18,589 nt of DNA from an uncultured Eubacteriales bacterium (lineage in GTDB: Bacteria; Bacillota; Clostridia; Oscillospirales; Acutalibacteraceae), in contig ONXZ01000004.1 in assembly GCA_900321905.1 (NCBI GenBank), positions 1 to 18,589 on the forward strand. Reading direction: 5' to 3'. Positions within the stretch are counted from its first letter, which is position 1. Each line of letters begins with the position of its first letter. The notes under the pieces were generated by a model that ran no database searches, was not told the origin of the DNA, and saw nothing but the letters and a program-made list of their open reading frames with translations. Shown one piece after another: positions 8,495 through 16,935 of the stretch. The position numbers and the translations under genes were made by a program.

Positions 8495-9001
8495 TTAACC
8501 TACGATTTCTTTAACGCTCTTGCCTCTGACAGCAGCAACTTCTTCAGCAGTGCGAAGCTGGCTCAAGCCATTGATAGTTGCTCTGACTACGTTGCAAGGG
8601 TTGTTAGATCTGATAGCCTTAGTACGGATATCCTTAATGCCGGCTGTTTCAACAACGGCACGAACAGGACCACCCGCGATAACGCCGGTACCCTTTGGAG
8701 CAGGCATAAGCAGAACCTCGCCTGCGCCGAATTTACCTTTAATCTCATGAGGGATTGTTGTTCCTCTGAGTGATACTTTAATAACGTTCTTTTTAGCATC
8801 TTCGATGCCCTTGCGGATAGCGTCCGGAACCTCGCCTGATTTGCCGATACCGAAGCCAACAAGTCCGTTGCCGTCACCAACAACTACAAGTGCTGAGAAT
8901 TTGAAAATTCTACCGCCCTTTACAGTCTTTGATACACGGTTGATAGCAACAACTCTTTCTTCAAGTTCCAACGAAGATACGTCAATCTTATTGTTTACCA
9001 T
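8495..9001 (-). CDS. rpsE: 30S ribosomal protein S5
   Basis: S5 (168 residues) lines the mRNA entry channel and influences decoding accuracy. The double-stranded-RNA-binding-like N-domain is at about 10-75 ([40 protein letters not shown]), followed by the C-domain ([20 protein letters not shown]). The loop VSKTVKGGR, where spectinomycin-resistance changes occur in other species, looks wild type. ATG at 9001, with GAAGGGAG upstream. Confidence 0.98.
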   Translation of the reverse strand: MVNNKIDVSSLELEERVVAINRVSKTVKGGRIFKFSALVVVGDGNGLVGFGIGKSGEVPDAIRKGIEDAKKNVIKVSLRGTTIPHEIKGKFGAGEVLLMPAPKGTGVIAGGPVRAVVETAGIKDIRTKAIRSNNPCNVVRATINGLSQLRTAEEVAAVRGKSVKEIVG

Positions 9002-9018
9002 AAAAATTTCTCCCTTCT

Positions 9019-9378
9019 TTAGAACTCAAGTCCGCCTTCACGCGCGCCGTCTGCAACTGCAGCAACTCTGCCGTGATAAACATAACCGCCTCTATCAAAT
9101 ACGCATGTCTTAATGCCTTTTTCAGTGGCTCTTTCTGCTAATTTTTTGCCGACAGCCTTGGCTGCCTCTACATTACCGCCGTACTCTGTGAAGTCCTTTT
9201 CGATAGTTGACGCCTGTGCAAGGGTTACGCCCTTAACATCGTCAATAAGCTGAACGTAAATGTTGCTGAGGGAGCGATATACGTTGAGTCTTGGACATTC
9301 AGCAGTACCGCTGATCTTGCCGCGTACACGGGTGTGACGCTTCTGTCTTGCTTTGTTAGAATCTTGTCTTGAAACCAT
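9019..9378 (-). CDS. rplR: 50S ribosomal protein L18
   Basis: L18 (119 residues) binds 5S rRNA in the central protuberance together with L5 and L25. The basic N-terminus ([20 protein letters not shown]) and the conserved segments [19 protein letters not shown] and [20 protein letters not shown] are present. The C-terminus (REGGLEF) is complete. ATG at 9378 with GGAAGGAGTG upstream; spacing to rplF is 18 bases. Confidence 0.97.
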   Translation of the reverse strand: MVSRQDSNKARQKRHTRVRGKISGTAECPRLNVYRSLSNIYVQLIDDVKGVTLAQASTIEKDFTEYGGNVEAAKAVGKKLAERATEKGIKTCVFDRGGYVYHGRVAAVADGAREGGLEF

Positions 9379-9396
9379 TGTAATTCACTCCTTCCT

Positions 9397-9939
9397 TTAT
9401 TTCTTACCTGCTTTGCCTTCCTTACGGCGAATATGCTCTTCAGCATACTTAATGCCCTTGCCCTTGTACGGCTCAGGTGGTCTTTTTTCGCGAATCTGTG
9501 CTGCGAACTGACCAACAGCCTGCTTGTCAGCACCGCTGACAACAATCTGGTTTGCGCTTGGGCATTCAATTTTAATACCTTCAGGTGCTTCCATAATAAC
9601 CTGGTGTGAGAAGCCGAGGTTCATTGTGAGTTTGCTGCCCTGAACCTGAACTCTGTAACCTACACCGTTAACCTCAAGAGTTTTCTTGAAGCCGTCTTTA
9701 ACACCTGATACCATATTTGCGATAAGTGCTCTGTACAGACCGTGCATCGCTCTGTGCTCCTTATCGTCTGATGGTCTTGAGAGTGTAACCTCACTGCCTT
9801 CAATGTTAACCGTAATGTCTTTGTTGACATTCTGAGTAAGAGTACCGTTTGGTCCCTTAACGGTAACAGTATTTGCGTCGTCCTTTGTTACCTCGACGCC
9901 GGCAGGAATTACGATTGGTTTTAAACCGATACGTGACAT
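9397..9939 (-). CDS. rplF: 50S ribosomal protein L6
   Basis: L6 (180 residues) consists of two similar alpha/beta domains and lies near the factor-binding site. It starts MSRIGLKPIVIPAGVEV and ends with the family signature PPEPYKGKGIKYAEEHIRRK. The ATG at 9939 is preceded by TAAGGAGGTG, in which the TAA is the rpsH stop codon. The ribosome binding site therefore overlaps the end of the gene before it. Confidence 0.98.
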   Translation of the reverse strand: MSRIGLKPIVIPAGVEVTKDDANTVTVKGPNGTLTQNVNKDITVNIEGSEVTLSRPSDDKEHRAMHGLYRALIANMVSGVKDGFKKTLEVNGVGYRVQVQGSKLTMNLGFSHQVIMEAPEGIKIECPSANQIVVSGADKQAVGQFAAQIREKRPPEPYKGKGIKYAEEHIRRKEGKAGKK

Positions 9940-9954
9940 CCTAACTGCACCTCC

Positions 9955-10353
9955 TTACCAAACGAATGCTAATACCTCGCCGCCTACATTGAGCTTGCGA
10001 GCTTCTCTGTCTGTCATTATACCTTTTGATGTTGAAATGATAGCAATGCCGAGACCTTTCATAACCTTTGGCATATCCTCAACGTTTGAGTAGATACGCA
10101 GACCAGGCTTTGAAACTCTGCGAAGTCCTGTAATAACAGTACTCTTGTTCTCGCCATACTTGAGTGTTACACGGATAACACCCTGCTTTTCATCTTCAAT
10201 TACTTTATATGATGCGATATAACCTTCATCAAGAAGAATCTGTGCAATTGCCTTCTTCATATTTGATGCAGGAATATCTACTGTTTCGTGTTTTGCTGAG
10301 TTCGCGTTACGAATTCTTGTAAGCATATCAGCAATTGGATCTGTAATATGCAT
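9955..10353 (-). CDS. rpsH: 30S ribosomal protein S8
   Basis: S8 (132 residues) organises the central domain of 16S rRNA; in E. coli it is also the translational repressor of the spc operon. It begins [20 protein letters not shown] and ends with the signature [20 protein letters not shown] plus VLAFVW. ATG at 10353 with AAGGAGGA upstream. I did not find an obvious S8-site mimic near rplE in this window, so autoregulation cannot be claimed. Confidence 0.98.
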   Translation of the reverse strand: MHITDPIADMLTRIRNANSAKHETVDIPASNMKKAIAQILLDEGYIASYKVIEDEKQGVIRVTLKYGENKSTVITGLRRVSKPGLRIYSNVEDMPKVMKGLGIAIISTSKGIMTDREARKLNVGGEVLAFVW

Positions 10354-10389
10354 GATATTTCCTCCTTATAAATTTAGCAATTCTCAGAT

Positions 10390-10575
10390 TTACCAAGATG
10401 ATTTTTTAACGCCCGGAATCTCGCCCTTGTGAGCAAGTTCTCTGAAGCATATACGGCATACGCCATACTTACGAAGATAAGCATGAGGTCTACCGCAGAT
10501 TTTACATCTGTTGTATGCTCTTGTTGAATACTTTGCAGGCTTCTGCTGCTTTGCTTTCATAGATGTTTTAGCCAC
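10390..10575 (-). CDS. rpsN: 30S ribosomal protein S14, zinc-binding short form (type Z)
   Basis: This 61-residue S14 has the four-cysteine zinc site Cys24-x2-Cys27 and Cys40-x2-Cys43 ([18 protein letters not shown]), and ends [11 protein letters not shown]. It is the form used when zinc is plentiful; many Firmicutes keep a cysteine-free paralogue elsewhere. The start codon is GTG (10575-10573), chosen because AAGGAGGG lies at the right distance and the product then begins MAKTSMK as in relatives. The next ATG, five codons in, is too far from the binding site. Confidence 0.96.
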   Translation of the reverse strand: MAKTSMKAKQQKPAKYSTRAYNRCKICGRPHAYLRKYGVCRICFRELAHKGEIPGVKKSSW

Positions 10576-10587
10576 GATAATCCCTCC

Positions 10588-11130
10588 TTACTCTGCAAAC
10601 GGAGCGCCCATAAGTTTCAGGAGCTCGCGTCCTTCTTCGTCTGTGTTAGCGGTTGTAACGAAAATTACGTCCATACCGCGAACCTTATCTATTTTATCGT
10701 AATCAATCTCAGGGAAAATGAGTTGCTCCTTAACACCCATAGCATAGTTGCCTCTACCGTCGAATGAGTTAGGATTGATACCCCTGAAGTCACGAACTCT
10801 CGGAAGTGCAAGATTGAAGAATCTGTCAACAAATTCATACATCTTGTCGCCACGAAGTGTTACCTTAACACCGATTGGCATACCTTCACGGAGTTTGAAG
10901 TTTGCTACTGATTTCTTAGCGCGGCAAACGATTGGCTTTTGACCTGCGATTTGCGTTACATCAGAAACGATAGCGTCGATTACCTTTGAATTTTCACGAG
11001 CTTCGCCCGCACCAACGTTGATTACAACCTTGTCAAGCTTCGGGATTTGCATAACAGACTTGTATTCAAACTTTTTCATAAGTGCAGGAGCGATTTCGCT
11101 CTTATAGGTTTCTTTTAACCTTGCTGCCAT
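10588..11130 (-). CDS. rplE: 50S ribosomal protein L5
   Basis: L5 (180 residues) binds 5S rRNA and contacts P-site tRNA. Characteristic stretches are [59 protein letters not shown] and the ending [16 protein letters not shown] at 11130, with GGAGGAC upstream. It lies 19 bases after rplX and 12 before rpsN. Confidence 0.98.
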   Translation of the reverse strand: MAARLKETYKSEIAPALMKKFEYKSVMQIPKLDKVVINVGAGEARENSKVIDAIVSDVTQIAGQKPIVCRAKKSVANFKLREGMPIGVKVTLRGDKMYEFVDRFFNLALPRVRDFRGINPNSFDGRGNYAMGVKEQLIFPEIDYDKIDKVRGMDVIFVTTANTDEEGRELLKLMGAPFAE

Positions 11131-11149
11131 TTGTTATGTCCTCCCTTTC

Positions 11150-11452
11150 TTAAAACTCGTGTCCGCACTTTTTGCAAACGCGGATGCCGCCCTTTTTGTG
11201 ACCTACGCGAGTAGACTCGCCGCACTTAGGGCAAACTAACTGTACTTTTGAAGCGTAAAGAGCCGATTCAACTTCTACAAGACCGCCCTGCTCGCCAAGT
11301 CTGTTAGGCTTAACGTGCTTTGTAACAACCTGTACCTTTTTAACGATAACTTTGTTCTCTTTAGGGCTTACTGCAAGAACTTCGCCTCTTGCGCCTTTTG
11401 ATTTACCTGATAATACCTGAACGGTATCACCTGTTCTGACAAACATTTTCAT
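11150..11452 (-). CDS. rplX: 50S ribosomal protein L24 with C-terminal cysteine ribbon
   Basis: L24 (100 residues) is one of the first proteins to bind 23S rRNA. The KOW domain is at the N-terminus (VRTGDTVQVLSGKSKGARGE). The C-terminus has two CxxC pairs, Cys74/77 (CPKCG) and Cys93/96 (CKKCG), a zinc-ribbon-like extension seen in many Firmicutes L24. The ATG at 11452 is chosen because GGAGGTG lies just upstream. A second in-frame ATG at 11467 overlaps the rplN stop and would place that binding site inside the gene. Confidence 0.95.
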   Translation of the reverse strand: MKMFVRTGDTVQVLSGKSKGARGEVLAVSPKENKVIVKKVQVVTKHVKPNRLGEQGGLVEVESALYASKVQLVCPKCGESTRVGHKKGGIRVCKKCGHEF

Positions 11453-11466
11453 ACTGCGCACCTCCA

Positions 11467-11835
11467 TTAAAGTACTTCCGGAGCAAGGGAGAGAATCTTC
11501 ATATAATCTTTTTCACGAAGTTCTCTTGCTACGGGACCAAAAATACGGGTGCCTCGCGGGGTTTTATCCTCACGAATAATTACGGCAGCATTTTCGTCAA
11601 AACGAATATACTGACCATCATCACGACGTACACCTTTAGTTGTACGAACGATGACTGCTTTAACAACTTCGCCCTTCTTAACAACGCCACCCGGTGCAGC
11701 CTTTTTAACGGTTGCAACGATAACGTCGCCAATGTTGGCGTATTTTCTGCCTGAACCGCCGAGTACACGAATGCAAAGAATTTCTTTAGCACCTGTGTTG
11801 TCTGCGACTTTAAGACGACTTTCCTGTTGTATCAC
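11467..11835 (-). CDS. rplN: 50S ribosomal protein L14
   Basis: L14 (122 residues, the usual length) sits at the subunit interface. It begins with the family's [18 protein letters not shown] and ends [20 protein letters not shown] plus PEVL. The start codon is GTG (11835-11833), seven bases after AAGGAGG; this gives exactly the family N-terminus. An upstream in-frame GTG at 11868 has no binding site and adds residues not seen in L14. It is the first gene after the unusual 241-base spacer, so its expression relative to rpsQ may differ. Confidence 0.96.
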   Translation of the reverse strand: MIQQESRLKVADNTGAKEILCIRVLGGSGRKYANIGDVIVATVKKAAPGGVVKKGEVVKAVIVRTTKGVRRDDGQYIRFDENAAVIIREDKTPRGTRIFGPVARELREKDYMKILSLAPEVL

Positions 11836-11906
11836 AGCGTTTTCCTCCTTCGTACTGCAAAATAACACTTTGCGTTCAATTTGCAGTTATTATTTTCAAT
11901 ATGACT

Positions 11907-12024
11907 AAATTCCGTAGGGGCTGACGAGATTCCCCTATTAGGGGAAATGGCTGCGAAGCAGACAAAAGGGTCTGGCGCCCGCCCCAAGGGCTCGGCAGCC
12001 CGCCACGTTAGTACCAATGTTTAG
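11907..12024. repeat. GC-rich palindromic repeat inserted between rpsQ and rplN
   Basis: The segment differs sharply from its A/T-rich flanks. It has a near-perfect 17-base palindrome TTCCCCTA-T-TAGGGGAA (11930-11946) and an outer inverted repeat GGGGCTGACGAG (11917-11928) / CTCGGCAGCCCG (11991-12002) with 10 of 12 positions pairing. A short CTGC-GAA-GCAG hairpin lies between them. No credible frame runs through it. It resembles the GC-rich intergenic repeats beginning CCGTAGGGG that I remember from gut Clostridia, but this is from memory. A dispersed REP/MITE-like element is the best reading. Confidence 0.6.
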
Positions 12025-12030
12025 CCCCTT

Positions 12031-12059
12031 TATATAATGTAAATAATATATAGGGACAA
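12031..12059 (-). promoter_or_regulatory. Possible internal promoter upstream of rplN
   Basis: On the minus strand TTGTCC (12059-12054) and TATATA (12036-12031) are 17 bp apart in an A/T-rich stretch just after rpsQ. Each box matches consensus at four of six positions. It would transcribe through the palindromic repeat into rplN. The spacing is right but the boxes are mediocre, so this is tentative. Confidence 0.3.
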
Positions 12060-12076
12060 GGCATAAATCGCAATGA

Positions 12077-12331
12077 TTATTTAGCCTTTTCAATAATCTT
12101 AACAACGCGCCAGTTCTTATCTTTAGAAAGTTTACGGGTTTCCATAATCTGAACCTTGTCGCCTACGCCGCACTCGTTATTTTCATCGTGTGCTTTGTAC
12201 TTGATTGTGTTGTTAACGATTTTGTTGTAAAGAGGGTGCTTAACACGCTCTTTGATTGTAACTACGACTGTCTTGTCCATCTTGTTTGATGAAACAATGC
12301 CGATTCTTGTTTTTCTGAGGTTTCTATCCAT
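12077..12331 (-). CDS. rpsQ: 30S ribosomal protein S17
   Basis: S17 (84 residues) is an OB-fold primary binder of 16S rRNA helix 11. Family features are [40 protein letters not shown] and [23 protein letters not shown] at 12331; the binding site TAAGGAGGT overlaps the rpmC stop codon. Unlike the rest of the operon, the next gene (rplN) is 241 bases away. Confidence 0.97.
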   Translation of the reverse strand: MDRNLRKTRIGIVSSNKMDKTVVVTIKERVKHPLYNKIVNNTIKYKAHDENNECGVGDKVQIMETRKLSKDKNWRVVKIIEKAK

Positions 12332-12345
12332 TATCAGTTACCTCC

Positions 12346-12549
12346 TTACGAATTAGCATTTTCAAGTTCGATAGCTCTCTCAACTGTTTTGATACGAGCG
12401 ATATCTTTCTTGACTGCTTTAATTCTCATAGGGTTGTCGAGCTGATTGATAGCCTGCTGAAAATGAAGGTTGAAAAGCTCATCTTTAAGCTCTGCAAGCT
12501 TCTTTGCTCTCTGCTCAGCAGAAAGTTCTCTGATTTCTGATGCTTTCAT
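12346..12549 (-). CDS. rpmC: 50S ribosomal protein L29
   Basis: L29 (67 residues) lies near the exit tunnel and helps form the docking site for targeting factors. It is two helices: [20 protein letters not shown] and the conserved [20 protein letters not shown], then a basic helix ending [11 protein letters not shown]. Its ATG overlaps the rplP stop by one base (TAATG), with GGGAGGCG upstream inside rplP, so its translation is likely coupled. Confidence 0.96.
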   Translation of the reverse strand: MKASEIRELSAEQRAKKLAELKDELFNLHFQQAINQLDNPMRIKAVKKDIARIKTVERAIELENANS

Positions 12550-12974
12550 TACTGCTCGCCTCCCTCTTCTTCTTTCTTAACAAACTTGCACTTAACCGGG
12601 AGTTTGTTTGCTGCCAGACGCATAGCCTCACGAGCAATATCCTCGTTAACGCCACCGAGTTCAAACATAGCTCTGCCCGGCTTAACAACTGCTACCCAGT
12701 AGTCAACATTACCTTTACCTTTACCCATACGAGTATCGGCAGGTCTTGCTGTAATCGGCTTATCAGGGAAAATCTTAATCCATACCTGACCGCCACGCTT
12801 TGTGTAACGGGTCATAGCGACACGGGCTGCTTCAATCTGTGCTGCTGTAATCCAAGCAGGCTCTGTTGTAGCAAGACCGTACTCACCGTATGTTACCTTG
12901 TTACCTCTTGATGCAACACCTGTCATACGACCTCTGTGCTGCTTTCTGTGTTTTACACGCTTAGGTAAGAGCAT
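12549..12974 (-). CDS. rplP: 50S ribosomal protein L16
   Basis: L16 (141 residues) helps place tRNA in the A site and completes the peptidyl-transferase region. The start [19 protein letters not shown] and the segments [20 protein letters not shown] and [20 protein letters not shown] are diagnostic. Its ATG overlaps the rpsC stop by one base (TAATG) and the binding site AGGGGG lies within the rpsC tail. Confidence 0.98.
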   Translation of the reverse strand: MLLPKRVKHRKQHRGRMTGVASRGNKVTYGEYGLATTEPAWITAAQIEAARVAMTRYTKRGGQVWIKIFPDKPITARPADTRMGKGKGNVDYWVAVVKPGRAMFELGGVNEDIAREAMRLAANKLPVKCKFVKKEEEGGEQ

Positions 12975-13687
12975 TATTTATTTCCCCCTTCCTTGCGATT
13001 ATTGTTTCTTCTGCGATTGTCGCTTCTTCTGCGGTTGTTATTTCTTGACTCGCGAAGCACCTCGCCCTGGTAAATCCATACTTTGATACCGATTCTGCCG
13101 TATGTTGTAGCGGCTTCCCAGGTACCGTAGTCGATGTCAGCACGGATTGTCTGAAGCGGAATTGTGCCTTCCTTATAAGTTTCTGAACGAGCGATTTCTG
13201 CACCGCCGATACGTCCTGAAACCTGAATCTTGATACCGCGTGCGCCAAGACGCATTGTGTTTCTGATAGCGCCCTTAACAGCCCTTCTGAAAGCAACACG
13301 TCTTTCAAGTTGCTGAGCGATTGACTGTGCTACGAGTGTGGCATTGAGGTCGGGGCTCTTAATCTCAACGATGTTGATGAAAACCTCGCTTGTGTCTTTG
13401 CCGAGTTTCTTTGCACAGATTTCTTTGAGTTTTTCGATTTCAGCACCCTGCTTACCGATAACCATACCCGGCTTTGCGCAGTGGATGTTGATTCTTACTC
13501 TTTTAGCATCTCTTTCGATTTCTACTTTTGGAACACCTGCACTGTGAAGTGTCTTGAGAAGGTACTTACGAAGGTTGTAGTCCTCAACAAGGAGGTCTGC
13601 AAAATCGCCCTTCTTAGCATACCAGCGAGAGTCCCAGTTTTTGATAACGCCGATTCTTAAACCGGTTGGATTACATTTCTGTCCCAT
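12974..13687 (-). CDS. rpsC: 30S ribosomal protein S3 with Asn/Arg-rich tail
   Basis: S3 (237 residues) lines the mRNA entry channel. The N-terminal region ([20 protein letters not shown]) and the KH domain ([20 protein letters not shown]) come first. The C-terminal domain contains [20 protein letters not shown] and [20 protein letters not shown]. The last 25 residues or so are a low-complexity tail of Asn and Arg ([20 protein letters not shown]), which also carries the binding site for rplP at its end. Tails of this sort vary between species. ATG at 13687 with GAGGAGGA upstream. Confidence 0.97.
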   Translation of the reverse strand: MGQKCNPTGLRIGVIKNWDSRWYAKKGDFADLLVEDYNLRKYLLKTLHSAGVPKVEIERDAKRVRINIHCAKPGMVIGKQGAEIEKLKEICAKKLGKDTSEVFINIVEIKSPDLNATLVAQSIAQQLERRVAFRRAVKGAIRNTMRLGARGIKIQVSGRIGGAEIARSETYKEGTIPLQTIRADIDYGTWEAATTYGRIGIKVWIYQGEVLRESRNNNRRRSDNRRRNNNRKEGGNK

Positions 13688-13705
13688 TTAACTTTTCCTC
13701 CTCGC

Positions 13706-14044
13706 TTAGTCTTCCATTTCCTTGAGTACAAGGGTAATGTGTGATGTTCTCTTATTGATTCTGTAGGCTCTGCCCTGTGCTCTTGGCTGAATTCTCTTGA
13801 GAATCGGGCCCGGAGCAACGTGTGCCTCTGCTACATATAATCTTGTTACGTCCATATTAAAGTTATTCTCAGCGTTTGCCATTGCTGACTTGAGAACCTT
13901 GATTACAGGCTCGCAAGCGGCTTTTGGTGTGAACTTGAGAATTGCCATAGCCTTGTCAGCAGGTTGTTTTCTGATAAGGTCGAGAACGATTTGAACCTTT
14001 CTCGGAGACATACGGACATAAGTTGCTTTTGCTTTTGCTTCCAT
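13706..14044 (-). CDS. rplV: 50S ribosomal protein L22
   Basis: L22 (112 residues) has a globular part on the surface and a hairpin that lines the exit tunnel. Visible are [40 protein letters not shown] and the tunnel hairpin [20 protein letters not shown]. No insertion of the macrolide-resistance kind is apparent in the hairpin. ATG at 14044 with GAAAGGAG upstream. Confidence 0.97.
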   Translation of the reverse strand: MEAKAKATYVRMSPRKVQIVLDLIRKQPADKAMAILKFTPKAACEPVIKVLKSAMANAENNFNMDVTRLYVAEAHVAPGPILKRIQPRAQGRAYRINKRTSHITLVLKEMED

Positions 14045-14061
14045 AATAATTCTCCTTTCGA

Positions 14062-14334
14062 TTACTTACCAGTCTTTGAGCCGGCATGGCCTCTGAATGT
14101 TCTTGTCGGTGCGAACTCACCGAGCTTGTGTCCAACCATATCCTCTGTAACGTATACAGGAACATGCTTTCTTCCGTCGTGAACAGCAAATGTGTGACCA
14201 ACGAATTCAGGGAAGATTGTTGAACTTCTTGACCAAGTCTTGATAACTTGCTTGTCGCCCTTTGCGTTGAGCGCTTCTACTTTCTTGTAAAGGCTTTCTT
14301 CGACGAAGGGGCCTTTTTTAGTACTTCTACTCAT
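14062..14334 (-). CDS. rpsS: 30S ribosomal protein S19
   Basis: S19 (90 residues) lies in the head of the small subunit and pairs with S13. It begins [20 protein letters not shown] and has [20 protein letters not shown] and [20 protein letters not shown], all hallmark stretches. ATG at 14334 with GGAAAGGAG upstream. It lies 19 bases after rplB. Confidence 0.98.
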   Translation of the reverse strand: MSRSTKKGPFVEESLYKKVEALNAKGDKQVIKTWSRSSTIFPEFVGHTFAVHDGRKHVPVYVTEDMVGHKLGEFAPTRTFRGHAGSKTGK

Positions 14335-14353
14335 TTAATCTTCTCCTTTCCGT

Positions 14354-15187
14354 TTATTTGCCGTTTCTGCGGCGAACAATCATCTTGTTAGACGCTTTCT
14401 TCTTAGAACGTGTCTTGTAACCAAGAGCAGGTTTACCCCAAGGTGTGCAAGGACCTGGACGTCCGATAGGTGACTTACCTTCACCACCACCGTGAGGGTG
14501 GTCATTCGGGTTCATAACAGAACCGCGGACTGTAGGTCTCCAACCCATGTTGCGTTTTCTACCTGCTTTACCGATTTTAACGTTTGCGTGGTCTGCGTTA
14601 CCAACAACGCCGACTGTTGCAATGCACTCTTTAGGTACGTTGCGAAGTTCGCCTGAAGGAAGTCTTAACAGTGCGTAAGGTCCTTCAAGAGCCATAAGTT
14701 GAGCGCTGTTACCTGCTGAACGAGCAAGTTGTGCGCCGTTACCGGGGTAAAGTTCAACGTTGTGAACGATTGTACCTACAGGCATATTTTCAAGCGGGAG
14801 TGCGTTACCTGTTACGATATCTACATTAGTACCTGCAACTACTGTGTCGCCAACTTTAAGGCCTTCAGGTGCAGTGATGTAACTTTTTACGCCGTCCTCA
14901 TACTGAATAAGAGCAATGTGAGCAGATCTGTTCGGGTCGTACTCAATAGTCTTTACAGTTGCAGGAACATCGAACTTGTTTCTCTTAAAGTCGATGATAC
15001 GGTACTTTCTTCTGTTTCCGCCGCCTCTGTGACGAACGGTGATTCTTCCGTAACTGTTGCGTCCTGACTTCTTGTTAAGTGGCTGAAGAAGTGACTTTTC
15101 CGGAGCAACCTTTGACAAAGAAGAATAATCGATTACCGACATATTTCTCCTTGAAGGAGTGGTCGGCTTGTAATTTCTAACTGCCAT
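14354..15187 (-). CDS. rplB: 50S ribosomal protein L2
   Basis: L2 (277 residues) is needed for subunit association and the peptidyl-transferase centre. It begins [20 protein letters not shown], has the rRNA-binding core [20 protein letters not shown], and the functional motif [20 protein letters not shown] with its conserved histidine. The ATG at 15187 is chosen because AAGGAG lies just upstream and the product starts as in the family. A longer in-frame start at 15247 would include the structured spacer and is unlikely. Confidence 0.98.
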   Translation of the reverse strand: MAVRNYKPTTPSRRNMSVIDYSSLSKVAPEKSLLQPLNKKSGRNSYGRITVRHRGGGNRRKYRIIDFKRNKFDVPATVKTIEYDPNRSAHIALIQYEDGVKSYITAPEGLKVGDTVVAGTNVDIVTGNALPLENMPVGTIVHNVELYPGNGAQLARSAGNSAQLMALEGPYALLRLPSGELRNVPKECIATVGVVGNADHANVKIGKAGRKRNMGWRPTVRGSVMNPNDHPHGGGEGKSPIGRPGPCTPWGKPALGYKTRSKKKASNKMIVRRRNGK

Positions 15188-15298
15188 TATTAATCTCCTT
15201 ATTGCGAATAACTTTGCGAAGGGATGGCACCCTTCATACCTCATCATTCGCGGTTATGTTAAGTTGTCGTTCTATATAATGATTTATTATATAGTTGA
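15188..15298 (-). promoter_or_regulatory. Structured rplW-rplB spacer with nested inverted repeats
   Basis: This 111-base gap, where neighbours are 15-20 apart, contains three inverted repeats. CTATATAAT / ATTATATAG (arms 15272-15280 and 15286-15294) is a perfect 9-bp palindrome right after the rplW stop. GCGAAT 15204-15209 / ATTCGC 15246-15251 encloses GAAGGG / CCCTTC (15218-15235), a 6-bp hairpin. It could be an RNA control or processing site for L2 and downstream genes, or a small inserted repeat. No gene was seen. Confidence 0.5.
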
Positions 15299-15595
15299 TT
15301 ACATCATATCAGCGAAGAATTCAATCTCTTTTGAATCTTCGGTAAGAGTTACGATTGCCTTCTTCCAGGACGGAGTGTAGCCAACGTTGTAACCCTGACG
15401 ACGCTTTCTGCCTCTTACATTGATTGTGTTAACCTTAGCAACCTCTGTACCAGGGAAAACTTCCTCAACCGCTTTAGCGATTTCAATCTTGTTAGCGTCT
15501 TTTGCTACCTTGAAGGTATATTTTTTAACATAAATGCCCATCATTGATTCCTCAGTGATGATTGGCTTGAGAATAATATCCTGAGCTGCTTTCAT
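15299..15595 (-). CDS. rplW: 50S ribosomal protein L23
   Basis: L23 (98 residues) surrounds the tunnel exit and is the docking site for trigger factor and SRP. It begins AAQDIILKPIITEESMM, followed by YTFKVAKDANKIEIAKAVEE and the basic loop RGRKRRQGYNVGYTPSWKKA. Its ATG overlaps the rplD stop by one base (TAATG), with GGAGGTAT upstream within rplD. Confidence 0.97.
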   Translation of the reverse strand: MKAAQDIILKPIITEESMMGIYVKKYTFKVAKDANKIEIAKAVEEVFPGTEVAKVNTINVRGRKRRQGYNVGYTPSWKKAIVTLTEDSKEIEFFADMM

Positions 15596-16218
15596 TATGC
15601 ATATACCTCCTCAATTTTCTTTGCTGCGTCCTTGAGAACGATGAATGAATCACAGTTAAGGATGTCGTAAACTGAAAGTGTGCTTACTGTAACAACCTTA
15701 ACGCCCTCAATGTTGCGAGCACTCTTGTAAATCTTCTCATCTACATCTGCTGTAACGATGAGCGATTTCTTTGCTGCCTTGATTTTGCCGAGCATTTCAA
15801 CAACAGCCTTTGTTTTAATCTCTTCAAGTTCAACTTTGTTGAGCACAATCATCTCGTCTGCTGCAACTTTGCTTGAAAGAGCCGACTTCATAGCGAGTCT
15901 TTTAACCTTTTTGTTGAGGTTAACTTTATACTTTCTTGGCTTCGGGCCAAGAGCGATACCGCCGTGTGTCCACTGCGGGCTTCTGATAGAACCCTGACGA
16001 GCACGACCTGTACCCTTTTGTCTCCAAGGCTTTGCGCCGCCACCGCTTACTTCTGAACGAGTGAGAGTGGACTGTGTGCCCTGGCGCTGATTTGCAAGGT
16101 AACTTACTACTGCAAGGTGCATTGCGTTTGCGTTTGGTGTGATACCGAATACGCTATCAGCAAGTTCTAATTTGGAAGTTTTTCTGCCTTCCTGGTTGAA
16201 AACCTGAACCTGTGCCAT
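15595..16218 (-). CDS. rplD: 50S ribosomal protein L4
   Basis: L4 (207 residues) has an extended loop that lines the exit tunnel; in E. coli L4 also represses the S10 operon by acting on its leader. The loop is seen in LTRSEVSGGGAKPWRQKGTG and ARQGSIRSPQWTHGGIALGP. The globular part includes ALSSKVAADEMIVLNKVELE. As the known S10-operon regulator in gamma-proteobacteria, L4 would be a first candidate to test against the long leader found here. ATG at 16218 with GAAAGGAGAG upstream. Confidence 0.97.
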   Translation of the reverse strand: MAQVQVFNQEGRKTSKLELADSVFGITPNANAMHLAVVSYLANQRQGTQSTLTRSEVSGGGAKPWRQKGTGRARQGSIRSPQWTHGGIALGPKPRKYKVNLNKKVKRLAMKSALSSKVAADEMIVLNKVELEEIKTKAVVEMLGKIKAAKKSLIVTADVDEKIYKSARNIEGVKVVTVSTLSVYDILNCDSFIVLKDAAKKIEEVYA

Positions 16219-16235
16219 ATTTATCTCTCCTTTCG

Positions 16236-16868
16236 TTATGCTTTAACCGCGTCAGCGATAACAACAATTCCGCCCTTAGGACCGGGAACTGCGCCCTTGA
16301 TTGCGATAAGATTGTTTTCTGCGTCAACCTTAACAACCTTGAGGTTCTGAACTGTTACGTTTTCGTGACCGTAGTGACCTGCCATCTTCTTGCCCTTGAA
16401 TACTCTTGAAGGACTTGAGCAAGCACCGAGTGAACCCTGGTGACGGTGGTTAGGACCTGTACCGTGGCTCATTCTGAGTCTTGAGAAATTCCAACGCTTG
16501 ATTGCACCTGCGGTACCGTGACCTTTGCTTGTGCCCTTAACGTCAACAATCTCGCCGGCCTCAAAAGTGTCTGCCTTGATGATGTCGCCTACATTGATGT
16601 CTGAGATGTTCTCAAGTCTGAATTCCTTGAGTGTTTTCTTCGGAGCAACGTCTGCCTTGTCAAAGTGACCCTTCATTGGCTTGTTGACTCTGCTAACCTT
16701 AACATCGCCAAAACCAACCTGGATTGCTTCGTAGCCGTCGTTCTCCATTGTCTTTTTCTGGGTAACTACGCACGGACCAGCCTCAACAACTGTTACAGGA
16801 ACTGCGTTGCCTGCTTCGTCGAAGATCTGAGTCATGCCGATTTTCTTACCGATAAGACCTTTCTTCAT
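16236..16868 (-). CDS. rplC: 50S ribosomal protein L3
   Basis: L3 (210 residues) is an early-assembly protein whose loop reaches the peptidyl-transferase centre. It begins [20 protein letters not shown]. The central stretch [20 protein letters not shown] and the loop [20 protein letters not shown] follow. The central part differs from the common KGFQGVIKRH...GSIGA pattern in the way I associate with Clostridia. ATG at 16868 with AAAGGAGGA upstream. Confidence 0.97.
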   Translation of the reverse strand: MKKGLIGKKIGMTQIFDEAGNAVPVTVVEAGPCVVTQKKTMENDGYEAIQVGFGDVKVSRVNKPMKGHFDKADVAPKKTLKEFRLENISDINVGDIIKADTFEAGEIVDVKGTSKGHGTAGAIKRWNFSRLRMSHGTGPNHRHQGSLGACSSPSRVFKGKKMAGHYGHENVTVQNLKVVKVDAENNLIAIKGAVPGPKGGIVVIADAVKA

Positions 16869-16892
16869 TTTTTATTCCTCCTTTGGTTATTG

Positions 16893-16908
16893 GTTGGGTC
16901 GCCCCAAC
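16893..16908 (-). other. GNRA-tetraloop hairpin between rpsJ and rplC
   Basis: On the transcript strand GTTGGG and CCCAAC form a perfect 6-bp stem closed by a GCGA tetraloop. It stands in the 67-base gap between rpsJ and rplC, about 12 bases upstream of the rplC ribosome binding site. No T run follows, so it is not a terminator. It could be a processing or stability element. Confidence 0.5.
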
Positions 16909-16935
16909 ATGACCTCAGCCTTTGTGTGATAACGA

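Noticed and set aside
8339..8773. 144-codon frame on the plus strand opposite rpmD and rpsE
   Set aside because: It is a shadow of two well-supported genes, with no binding site or recognisable domain.
11832..12017. 61-codon minus-strand frame through the rpsQ-rplN palindromic repeat
   Set aside because: It spans a palindromic repeat, overlaps the rplN start, and resembles no protein I know.
15188..15247. N-terminal extension of rplB by 20 residues
   Set aside because: L2 family proteins start at MAVRNYKP, and the AAGGAG site fits the ATG at 15187.
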